Below, piece after piece: positions 17,701 through 25,000 of a DNA stretch of 40,610 nt. A program made the position numbers and the translations under genes. Numbering within the stretch: position 1 is the stretch's first letter; every line of letters begins with the position of its first letter. The stretch is taken from assembly GCA_046595995.1 (NCBI GenBank), contig JBKJNB010000096.1, forward strand, positions 1-40,610, in the 5' to 3' direction. Source of the stretch: JAWXBR01 sp046595995 (lineage in GTDB: Bacteria; Bacteroidota; Ignavibacteria; Kapaibacteriales; Kapaibacteriaceae). Below the pieces are notes generated by a model. It ran no database searches and was not told the origin of the DNA. It saw only the letters and a list, made by a program, of their open reading frames with translations.

Positions 17701-19388
17701 CCATTCTGATCACGCGTTAACGTCTTGAATGCCTGGTCTCGCCGAGGTGCTTCATTGCCGAACATCGATACCAATTCGCGCTCGGACGCAGACGTATAAC
17801 TGGTAACCACCGACTTCTTGCCAACCCTGAGATACTTTCCCGCGGCCCCCTGCTCAATCGGTCGGCCCAGTGGATCAGGAGAGACCAGGCTTCGGACAAA
17901 AGGGTAACCCTCACTCGACGGAAGCATAAGATCTGTCGCATCACTCCAATAGCTTGCTATCCTGCCCACCATCTCATTAGGGCTACGGAGCTTCGCCGTC
18001 TCATCGAAATGTTCCTGTCTGTATTTCAACGTACCATACAGTGCGACCGTACTATCATAACTTAGTTTGCCATTTGTCACGCCAGACTTGGTTGCAGGAA
18101 GGGTCTGTAATAAGGGTCTTCCGTAATAGTCGAGAACGGTTTGCTTTACAAGAACTTGACCACTTGACGTGACTGGTGTCTGTACCTGTACAGGCTGCAA
18201 TAACGTGGAAGCGTATGTAATACCTTCTGCTGCCCCCGTTTTTCCGCCCTGGCCCTCCATAAACACACGGCTGAATTGCCAGTTTTTGTCGACATCGAAC
18301 TGTGTATAGAAGAAGAATGAAAATTGCTTGGAGGTATTAGCGTTTCGCCAGTTACTAACGTTCAAAGTCGAGCTGGCATTCGTTAAATCAAATTGGTACG
18401 CATCTGCAGGTGCCTCTGACCAGCAGCCCCAATTTTTTGTGTTTGCTATCCCGCCTGTGTACCAATTGCCGATGGGACGCACCCGCCAGATGTAATAGCC
18501 AGTACCTTCGGCAAGTGTAAGCGTCGCAGAAGTTGTGTGTCCGTATACGATCAGCCGTTGAGCTCTTGTCCAGTCTACTTTGCATTTCAACATGTCGTTA
18601 TCATCGCGCTTCAGCGAATCCGTGTTCCACAGACGCAGGATTTGAACTTCATACCAAGGGTATTTATCTGCAGAACAAGGTGTACCGCCGTTAAACATTG
18701 CCCACGGTAGCACAACCGGGTTCGTCGTCGTGGGAGCAGGCCCCGCACGTACAAAGGGTGTGGTAGTGCATTCCACTGCCGAATTAGCATTAGGATGGAT
18801 CTTGTCAAATTCTTCTACTCGCACCCATACGGCAAGACTGTCTGTAATGCTGGTTGCTGCACCGTGCACATCAACACTTTGAATGTAGAATCGTGCATCA
18901 TCATATAACGTACCGCCATGGTTGCATGCTGCTTCGTCGTATGTTGTGAAGTTGACGACAAGTTGCTGCTCTGGGATGAGAATCGACGATCCATTACTTA
19001 GCAGTTTGAAGTTTACCGTATTGCCAATAGCTACCCAATTTAATCCATCAAATCCTTGAACTTCACCTGTTACATCGATTTCGTAAGTGGCTCGTCCAAG
19101 AGTATACGTTGAACCATGTCCGTTTAACGAGCAGCTCACACGAATCAACACACTATCAACACACCACGCACCGCAGTCAGCAGAATCAGATGCGGCAAAG
19201 ACATTTACGGCAGCCCAAGAACCAGCAACAACTGAGTCACTGTAGCCGACAAGAGTAAACGAAGTCACACGAGCCGGAGCGATATACATCTGCACATCTT
19301 CTGTACTCTTTGACTGGGCGTACAGCGGGGTGCACAGAGCGTATACCACAACCAGTAGCAGGGCTGCGTTCTTCATAAGCGATATCAT
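11763..19388 (-). CDS. Giant RHS/YD-repeat protein with C-terminal effector domain
   Basis: About 2541 residues. I prefer the ATG at 19388, which has GAAGGA six bases upstream, over 19400. A signal peptide follows (MISLMKNAALLLVVVYALCTPLYAQ). The N-terminal ~600 residues include an RHS leader resembling DUF6443 (VLVKQTVLDYYGRPLLQTLP). Next come ~1000 Cys-rich residues with few YD motifs (DDICKSCDY, DDCCDVILDTSYCKTGC). From FYHYTLYYYDRAGNLVQTVP onward there are classic YD repeats (YAYNTLGQLVKQNTPDGG, YDYDIISGKVLEV). The RHS-associated core ends near RIYDPRVARFLSVDPLAYKY. The last ~202 residues (11766-12371) are the variable effector region: GGWLDMAHFMFYAGRA and SAFSYEDLPSDRYGAEFG are the most ordered parts. 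I know no activity for it. RHS repeats are known to form a shell around the C-terminal toxin. Confidence 0.88.
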   Translation of the reverse strand: MISLMKNAALLLVVVYALCTPLYAQSKSTEDVQMYIAPARVTSFTLVGYSDSVVAGSWAAVNVFAASDSADCGAWCVDSVLIRVSCSLNGHGSTYTLGRATYEIDVTGEVQGFDGLNWVAIGNTVNFKLLSNGSSILIPEQQLVVNFTTYDEAACNHGGTLYDDARFYIQSVDVHGAATSITDSLAVWVRVEEFDKIHPNANSAVECTTTPFVRAGPAPTTTNPVVLPWAMFNGGTPCSADKYPWYEVQILRLWNTDSLKRDDNDMLKCKVDWTRAQRLIVYGHTTSATLTLAEGTGYYIWRVRPIGNWYTGGIANTKNWGCWSEAPADAYQFDLTNASSTLNVSNWRNANTSKQFSFFFYTQFDVDKNWQFSRVFMEGQGGKTGAAEGITYASTLLQPVQVQTPVTSSGQVLVKQTVLDYYGRPLLQTLPATKSGVTNGKLSYDSTVALYGTLKYRQEHFDETAKLRSPNEMVGRIASYWSDATDLMLPSSEGYPFVRSLVSPDPLGRPIEQGAAGKYLRVGKKSVVTSYTSASERELVSMFGNEAPRRDQAFKTLTRDQNGVPSLAYYRGDGKVVATCLVATDPVANLLNLNDSSAVNALTINDTLRYGEKISREKVVASRRFILEDTMDVFFKYEIDPEDYNFDCDDICKSCDYQAVVNVRSVNGDSLVYADTLPISTVNCSFATVYGDSGSKSLLPGEYVMTRTLVPQQPAVRLQFYKDSVTLLQRTLSESMIKKIFASTGYENDVVSFRRSAHDSIEDIAYRMFMRYKYYRDSLRAANDTLLLPLDDCCDVILDTSYCKTGCETSEAERPHYEQMLIARWGATLDSYAYDGDAIATYIRDYDGTSLIADLPSPFAGGVGVIDSLLRKMIADSIYDCRKVYECWSGIVEGYWQIAWEATPTGVRPRYGVNILDYLIDCLGTQYCEAAEFAEKVTGDAWLLNLWSKLPKASYVIDPLGTPKPIHDSCANRFDYSATDPLWICDGTNNAEVNLRYHQLRACFAGSTAMAIDPLAGRKALDKAKLEDPKNPFMRDLPQTFNKDSVELYLNELQDSCQLLCEQRRQRFRDSLIALYLREGYIIEEYPDRIPNGSAPYDTLYSYELSCRVASLVTMCDEQCSFPIEWSGDTLVHPNATELAEHMKVTLSPTWKMMLPMEGDTCPNDEWTRIENNVILSTLVVEELNRQLDLYKKDDAIAGLSRWDIEPIIRRLAIQWPQISVCFPPVDTLTNPADTTGMKTNAYSALTVMVDKSKASHFEVRFVGESCQVVYVPPVTAEVANPYNANHPHPLVDLLNTYIRDNWAKKIPYEALTMFTTVSHYTTAFFNSENYYEMWSVLPLITGVWATNDDPLKPEFSCDSNGIGYISEGWDLCPEPLTCVNSKDRTLAEVGDFVSIASATRSVFRMFPGDDSLSLYGWLFFNVCGTQFSFYVDIPISGDSLMHLSWGLGNTYSRKMQTDRSEWTKWLTGQNFLDSVGHFYQDDNGHLAFINYLDSGRITTFDCLEFSCEPKPTDSCNYIPICSLCDTVSCGPICFRWMPADSVPATTKIPRISCTVSEVNRLMQEIDAMLMGTCLDAKLLELEISYDTTCFNPNRVNDRFVARRGARFYHYTLYYYDRAGNLVQTVPPKGFVPLAETATRATNTSHTMKTSYAYNTLGQLVKQNTPDGGTSEFWYDNKGRLRLSHNARQASGTYSYTNYDALGRIVEVGEKTGLGTDGQAHVDANETTASGTDRTITTYTSTAGYPIASPWNGRTQRNLRNRVSRTMTDVDGNTGTTADQVVTYYSYDPHGNVEWLVQAIPASVEGLTTVLACIEYDYDIISGKVLEVRMQPGRRDQFIQRYGYDHDQRVTSVMSSRDGVIWERDAAYSYYAHGPLKRMEMGNDSIQGVDYAYTINGWLKAINTPALDKALDPGLDGHSSGANTGFARDAFGMYLGYHEKDFVKSLSGMDSSTSTTASWHVPNPTFLYNGNISSWASNTRKADGTSIGALASVYHYDVLNRIRTDSMRTRGASTWDAVGGKWHSAYWYDGNGNIKAIDRRDETASLIDDLGYDYSTNTNKLTRIDDTVGAAIAGDLGDQAADNYAYDATGNLTKDVIEGINTGGIVWTPYNKIRSIIQAGDTPTNRVEYLYDASGNRVLKRYYYNTSATLNKTTWYVRDASGNVLGIYEKPVAGSATLVQTPIYGSSRVAVARPDSLYSTSASHATTFYDQVHDRTLGHKDYELADHLGNVRTTVTDVLIKHSSVYDAEVSTYTDYYPFGMQMPTRTFAASTAHRYGYNGKENDNDVKVDGGQQDYGFRIYDPRVARFLSVDPLAYKYHHLSGYIFCRNDPVNFIDTDGREPIKPLVGTAAMFRALLDNSPRTVGKFIGDDASNYLASLGNTEFNWKQMRPLPTQTGFFNQKAGRYIYTEKGGWLDMAHFMFYAGRAYQYKLDGKDNPLREAVLDGIRQEKSDAYAAKHSAFSYEDLPSDRYGAEFGAKYFDPQSEQTFGQQLESYLNNVLKATDPKKAPNYEILPHTEPKKPSRINETTTPVFTKETSSE
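11766..12371 (-). other. C-terminal effector (putative toxin) region of the RHS protein
   Basis: About 202 residues after the RHS core. Polar residues that could form a site are grouped in WLDMAHF, AAKHSAFSYEDLP and DRYGAEFGAKYF (Asp, His, Glu). The tail is Pro/Lys/Thr-rich (PHTEPKKPSRINETTTP) and probably unstructured. There are no cysteines, unlike the rest of the protein. I cannot place it in a nuclease, deaminase, ADP-ribosyltransferase or protease family by eye. Confidence 0.55.
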
Positions 19389-19408
19389 GCTGTCCTTCAT
19401 GTTGGATA

Positions 19409-20536
19409 TCAGCGGTTGCGAACGATGCGAAAACCGTGGGTATATGCCCTGCTTGAGAAGTTGAAGCCCTCACGGGTAGCGACTGTCAAGAATGCTGAGG
19501 CCTCGCCACACCCGCCGCCTCTCCCTGTAATTTTCAAGAAGTCCGGAGGAACTACTGGGTCCGTTTTAACATCACTGGTATAGGTGGCAAAGCCATCAAT
19601 AACAATATCCCATACGTTCCCTAGAACATCGTACAGTCCTAATGAGTTTGGTTTTTTGAGTTTGACAGAGCGGGGCTTCGACGTCGTTGGATGGTAGTCG
19701 GGCGGAGTGGCACTATTCATACGATACCATCCAAGGCGGTCTGCCAGCGGATTAGGATCTTTACCATCATTAATCCCATCGTAGGTATTGTTCGTATCGC
19801 CGGCTCGTGCTGCATACTCCCACTCTGCTTCCGTTGGCAATCGGTAGCCATTCGCATTCTGGTCCCAGGAGAATGTCGTCGAGGTTAACGTATACGGAGG
19901 CTGGAGGCCTTCCAGCGTTGACAATGCATTGCAGTACGCAAGCATCTCAAGAATGGTAAGTGTCTCAACAGGTCCATCGGGGTTGATATGTACCGATGGA
20001 TTTGACCCCATCACACGCTCGTATTGTGCCTGCGTCACTTCTGACTCTGCGATAAAGAAGCCTTTCGTCAGCGTCACCTGATGACGTGGACGTGCATCAA
20101 GACCACCCGACATCTGTCCGGGTGTTGCACCCTGCATGAACGTGCCCGGTTGCACTTCGATCATGGTTGGATGCGTAGGTCCCGCAGAAGGACCCGACAT
20201 CACAAAGTCGACATTCACGATGTCAGCACTTGACACTACAACGGATCGCGTCGCAGGATCAAACGTTTGATCAGTCTTTACCGGGGTGACTGCGTACGTG
20301 CCAGCAGCGAAGTCTGCAATCGACCAGACACCATCAACGGCAGTCGTAGCGGTCTTCGTGCCGACGGTTATTGTAACTCCCGAAACGTATTCTGCGGCTT
20401 TTGGTGCAATCCGTCCTTTTACTGCGTATGTGGTACTCGGCGGCACCGGGTCATCTTTCCCGCATGAAGAAAGTACTACCAGGCACATACATGCCAAGGT
20501 TAGAATCTTGCACTGTGTCATGAATGTTGTTCTCAT
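19409..20536 (-). CDS. Lipoprotein with a FGE/SUMF1-type (formylglycine-enzyme fold) domain
   Basis: 375 residues. The ATG at 20536 has GGAGAAAAAGTG before it and overlaps the previous stop as TGATG. A lipoprotein signal (ACMCLVVLSSC, lipobox LSSC) predicts membrane attachment. Residues ~35-115 form a carboxypeptidase-regulatory-like beta domain (VDGVWSIADFAAGTYAVTPV). Residues ~120-375 form the FGE/SUMF1 fold: MIEVQPGTFMQG, ESEVTQAQYERVMGSNPS, NGYRLPTEAEWEYAARAG, SLGLYDVLGNVWD and a final HGFRIVR. The conserved GG(S)..C....C catalytic segment reads RGGGCGEASAFLTVATR, so the two catalytic cysteines of true formylglycine-generating enzymes are not in place. A structural or binding role on the cell surface is likelier than sulfatase activation. 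It lies between the LolA-like gene and the RHS effector gene. Confidence 0.82.
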   Translation of the reverse strand: MRTTFMTQCKILTLACMCLVVLSSCGKDDPVPPSTTYAVKGRIAPKAAEYVSGVTITVGTKTATTAVDGVWSIADFAAGTYAVTPVKTDQTFDPATRSVVVSSADIVNVDFVMSGPSAGPTHPTMIEVQPGTFMQGATPGQMSGGLDARPRHQVTLTKGFFIAESEVTQAQYERVMGSNPSVHINPDGPVETLTILEMLAYCNALSTLEGLQPPYTLTSTTFSWDQNANGYRLPTEAEWEYAARAGDTNNTYDGINDGKDPNPLADRLGWYRMNSATPPDYHPTTSKPRSVKLKKPNSLGLYDVLGNVWDIVIDGFATYTSDVKTDPVVPPDFLKITGRGGGCGEASAFLTVATREGFNFSSRAYTHGFRIVRNR

Positions 20537-21201
20537 CACTTTTTCTCCCGCATATCTAGAATGGTGTACTGTTTGAATTCTTTTCGGGTGCGCGCGCTGC
20601 CATCATAGACAAGCGTGACAGCGGGTACGGAAATGTTCTCGGTAAACGGTGTAGCCGCAAGACTTACGTCATACATCTTCACGAACTCGTTTGGATGCGT
20701 GTTGTCGTAGATCGTCGTAGCGTCGGTGATGATGCCAACGGTGTCGACAGCAATACGTAGCTCAGAAGCCCCATTTGCCCCCTTCGTACCTGAAATGTCC
20801 ACAGCAAATGAATGCGAGCCATCGTCATTGCGCTCGCATGTGGTGGTCTTCGGATTGTCAAGGTGAGCCAGCAATGTTTTCAGTGCATCTGGTGTTTGCA
20901 TCGGGTCCGGGTTCTGCTGACGGATAAGGATTCGTTTTTCAGCATGCATGATGAAGACAACATCATTCTTATCCTCTGCCACGATCATCTTACCCATTTC
21001 GGTTCGCTTAAAAAACCCACTGCGCCGGACGCACACGTTTACCGTGTCAGAAGGTCCATTGCGATGTTTCGTCAGCATTGTAAAGGTGAACGTCGACTGC
21101 TTGTTGTTGTCAACAGAGCGCTGAATTTCCAGGACATATTCCTTCAGCTGACTTCCACAGTTGGCTGACGCGAGTAACGCTATGATCAATAACGCGATCA
21201 T
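20536..21201 (-). CDS. LolA-like secreted protein or lipoprotein
   Basis: 221 residues. A very short hydrophobic leader (MIALLIIALLASANCGSQ) carries a lipobox-like Cys. The body alternates strands in the LolA/LppX manner: STFTFTMLTKHRNGPSDTVN, GKMIVAEDKNDVVFIMHAEKRILI, SELRIAVDTVGIITDATTIYD. Known relatives carry lipoproteins between membranes or bind acyl chains, but I recognise only a fold-level resemblance. Both ends are coupled: the ATG overlaps the upstream stop as ATGA (21198-21201) and the stop overlaps the next ATG. It may serve the lipoproteins of this operon or the RHS proteins themselves. Alternatively it is an unrelated beta-rich periplasmic protein. Confidence 0.55.
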   Translation of the reverse strand: MIALLIIALLASANCGSQLKEYVLEIQRSVDNNKQSTFTFTMLTKHRNGPSDTVNVCVRRSGFFKRTEMGKMIVAEDKNDVVFIMHAEKRILIRQQNPDPMQTPDALKTLLAHLDNPKTTTCERNDDGSHSFAVDISGTKGANGASELRIAVDTVGIITDATTIYDNTHPNEFVKMYDVSLAATPFTENISVPAVTLVYDGSARTRKEFKQYTILDMREKK

Positions 21202-22022
21202 CCTCCGTACAACCGTTTAAGACGTGCATTAATAATGCGTCGATATTCTGCCATGATGTCTTCAGGACAGCTCTTCTTGCATGGAGCGGGAGGTGGTGTT
21301 CCGACAGTTCCACATACAATGCATGTTGTGTCTGTAAACTGGGTACCATATTCGTCAAGTGACTTCACAAATGCTGCGCTATCAGCTGAGTCTGGAGGCA
21401 CGTCACGTAAATAATGTATCCAAGGATAGTCAGAGTCCTCTGGCACATCAAACACGCGTTCTCCGCATCCGTTTAATGTTGGATAGATTACATTCATGCA
21501 GCACGACGCCGTATCACATGGCGCAAATTCTCCAATCTGATATCGGACTGTTGCTGGATTAACAAGGTCTCCGTTGCCAGTGACTTGATTCGGTGGGCAT
21601 GATGTAATTACCGAGTCCTGCACACGCCAACATGATGGCCGAATAAACCTCCAGCACCCGTTCCCTCCAAGCTGTAACGAATCCGGATAGAAGTACATCG
21701 CATTGGTTTCGATCATTCTACCAAGTACAGCACCCGGAATCTCCTCCTCGAGTAGTTCATCGCAGGGATTTGGATTCCACATCTCGATCTTTTCAAGTTT
21801 CAGTTCCTGGCACGCGTCGTAGTTGCATGTTCTCTTTTTGTAAAAGACTTTGAATGCACAGTTACCGATTGTGATGATCGTTACGTTAACGGTAATTGTA
21901 TTCCATGACCTCAATGCAATCTTGCATGGCTTGCATGGACTTGTTATGTCTAGGGTATCCTGCGCAGTACAACAGAAGGCCATAAATAGAAATGCCAGTA
22001 GAACTCCCATGCTACTTCTCAT
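21198..22022 (-). CDS. Cys-rich secreted protein of the RHS operon
   Basis: 274 residues from the ATG at 22022, which has a perfect AGGAGG five bases upstream, lying inside the end of the previous gene (11-base overlap). The signal peptide is MRSSMGVLLAFLFMAFCCTAQ. The mature protein has over 20 cysteines, including CKPCKI, GCWRF, SCWRVQDS, CDTASCCMNV, CIVCG and CKKSCPED, and should be disulfide-bonded outside the cytoplasm. The order SCWR - CP - CC - C resembles the other Cys-rich protein at 32119-32997, so the two are probably paralogues. This one lacks a T9SS sorting domain and ends in a basic helix (AEYRRIINARLKRLYGG). No enzyme motif is visible. Position between the two giant RHS proteins suggests a partner of one of them. 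Confidence 0.7.
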   Translation of the reverse strand: MRSSMGVLLAFLFMAFCCTAQDTLDITSPCKPCKIALRSWNTITVNVTIITIGNCAFKVFYKKRTCNYDACQELKLEKIEMWNPNPCDELLEEEIPGAVLGRMIETNAMYFYPDSLQLGGNGCWRFIRPSCWRVQDSVITSCPPNQVTGNGDLVNPATVRYQIGEFAPCDTASCCMNVIYPTLNGCGERVFDVPEDSDYPWIHYLRDVPPDSADSAAFVKSLDEYGTQFTDTTCIVCGTVGTPPPAPCKKSCPEDIMAEYRRIINARLKRLYGG

Positions 22023-25000
22023 TTCGTCCTCCTGGTGCCTTTTTGATGCTATCATTTGCGTTCATCTTGGGCATGTCCACGCTGCGCACCAGAGAATCTA
22101 GATTCGGTATGTCTTCTTCCTTACTGTCGAACAGTCGAATACGTTTACGCTCCGGTGTGATGACAATGTTCAACGCATCGAACTTGTTGCCAAGCTTTTG
22201 TGCCCGCGGCTCAGCAAATCCAGGACCCAATGGACCGAAATCGACCGGCGTCACGGCTGAGAATCGCGCGTCACCTGCGCTCCAGTGTACGTTACGCTTG
22301 ACATAGGCGATTGCAGGTGTATTGTTATGTGCTTCTTGCAAAGGCACGATGCCTCGCTCGGTCTCGCGCTCTTTTCGTTTTAACCGGCCCTGGTCATCAT
22401 ATTTATAGATCGCCGCAAAGTGCTGGTCGTCGAATTGCGCAACAAGGCGAAGTGTTGCGGCATCGTAGACATAGCATGTTGCCTCGGCATCTAGAGGCTG
22501 GATACGTACGTCATCAATATGAAGCCCCGAACCACCGGAATAACTAAAATCGACTGCCTTAACACCCGAACTACTAAGTGGGCCAATATTGGCTGCAACG
22601 TTCCACTCAAGCAGCCGCCATCCGGCCACGTCGGCAAGAGTGGCAGGTGAACCGAGACTACTGACGCCGATCGAACAGTTTGCTACCGATGAGGCACCAC
22701 CCTTTACCCATGCCCGTACCATGAGTCCCGCATCACGCAGTCGTGTGTTAACCTTAAGCGTACACAATGTCGCCCCGGATGTGGTGAGAGCCCGAGATTT
22801 CTTGCCTGTATGACTCTGGCTTGATGTAGCGCCAGAGGCATCCTCAAATGAAAGAAAAGCGGCAGCGCCATACTCTGCATTCTTCGCAATGATGGACGGG
22901 ACGGATGAACTGTGGCTAAACATCGCACACGAGGGGATGCCCAGCGCGTCGCGCTCAACAGCAATATCACCGTGTTGATTGTATTCCTCAACGTAGGATG
23001 TTTTTATCCACTTCGACGGGTCACGCGTGCCCGGAGCTGAGAATGACAGTGGAGTAAACGTTGCCTTGCCAGATCTACCAATTTTTTTGCCGTCAAACGA
23101 GGACGTTGTCGACGCACGATAGACAAAGGAGCTGTCCGGTCTCCATTTCCCTTTCGTTCCTTTCTCGTACTGGTTTGTCTGTTCAGTTGCATATGGTATT
23201 GCGTCGACGAGATTCTCGTAGTTCCATGCATCAGAATAAGTTGTTGCACTGGCTGCCAGCACATAGCTGGAAGACAGGTCAACATCTGCGATATTGACCA
23301 GTGAGCCGAATCGTGTGACTGTTGTAGCTATCGCTGTGAGTTGATTAGTACGGCCGCTACGAACGATGGTCGCTATCGAATTCGTTGTCAACGACGTTGA
23401 CGTCGTTCCATGTGCGTATGCTAGCGTTGCTTTCGTGGCGTCCTTGCTAATAACGTATGCATAAGCATGTGGCGGCGCTGTAGGCGACGTATTCGTTAAG
23501 TGAATCAGATCACCCGGCTGAAACACTGCCAAAGCAGCGCTTGTATTGGGTGTAAATGTTAATGCTCCCGACGTTGCTACCGTTCCCAGCACCTGGGAAT
23601 TTTCGTTAAACGAGCGAGGTCCCATCAGTGGGTATATACCCCATGCAGGCACTTGGAAGTCAACAACGATGTCGTCCACGCGGCCATCGCCGTCAACATT
23701 GTCCTGCTGGTCCGACAAGGTCTTACGCACAACAGGATTTCCTGTGCCTTCGTCGAATGCGGAATTCTCGACTGTATGACGCATACCATCACGCATGACG
23801 GTCACGCTCTTTTCGAAGGTCGAGTAGGTTGTTACTTTCGTAACGACAGCAAAGCTGTAGGTCGTAGTTGACGTTGCGACACTCGGTGGAGCAACATGAC
23901 CATACGGCAGGAACGGAAATGATAATCCAACATCGAATGGCAACGAGCCGGTAACAGTGACGTCAGAAACAGCTCGCGTTTCCATACTCAGATCCATGTC
24001 GACGCCCATGCGCTTCATTGCAATTTCAAACGTACCCGTCGTGTCGTTATCCTTTCGTTTAAGCACTGGTATAGGCTCGCCGGGCTTGAAGTATTCGTGT
24101 TCGATTGCCTCCACAACATTCCATGTCGATTCATTGGAGTTGTACGCGCCAGCACACTTACGCACTCGCTTAACCGTGCCATGCATCTGATTCAGTTTTA
24201 CGGCAAATCCCTGCGAAGCGACTCGTTTAGAGACCTGTACTGAGAAGGGTCCCATCGGTATCGCTGGGATTCCGATACCTTTTGAGTCCAAAGCCGTCCA
24301 GCTCTCAACGACAGGAAATTCCTTGGCTGTGTTGAATTCACTTACGGTAAACCCAGGCGTCGAGCCAGTCTGCACGATATTTTTAACAGTTACACGACGA
24401 TAGCCAATTGTAGCAGCAGGATACACGCTAGGGCAGAGAGGACCTTCAAACTGCTCCAGATCCTCGCCAGCTGCCAGTTTCTCCAACCAAGACGATTCTT
24501 CACGTCCGATGAGGAACTTCACCAAAGGATTTTCTTCACGAAGCTGCGCTGGCTCGTTCGTCGCCACTCCACTGGACTGCGTTACGCCATTTTCAGTGAT
24601 GGTGTAATCATACTCACTGCCGTAAACAGCTGCCCTGCCATACTCCACTCCCTTGTCGTACATGAAGATGCGCTTTACACGAACACCTCCACCGAATTTC
24701 CATAGACAAGGGACACGGATATAGGACCTTTGTAGGTACGGTCGAGGTTGTGCGGCTACAAACGACCGGAGTTTATTCCCGTTATCATTAATTGACCATC
24801 CACCGCTTGCAAGGTTCTGCCATGTTTCCTTAGATCCTATACCACCAGGTCGTCGTGAACCGTCAATGGACGTATTCCCATTTTCACAAATCCTGAATTC
24901 ATTGCTTTGATTAAACAGGAATTCGGACAGGATAGCAGCTGGTGTTGGAGACCCCTGCATATCTATCCTGGCGAAATTGCCTGATGGAGGCGATCCCGGT

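Noticed and set aside
18636..18652. Second attachment site: match to GGATTTGAAC of the tRNA T arm
   Set aside because: Only about a dozen bases agree, within the RHS coding sequence, and the surrounding tRNA sequence is absent.
19409..20536. Diversity-generating retroelement target
   Set aside because: The FGE/lectin-like fold prompted the idea, but no reverse transcriptase or template repeat was found in the window.
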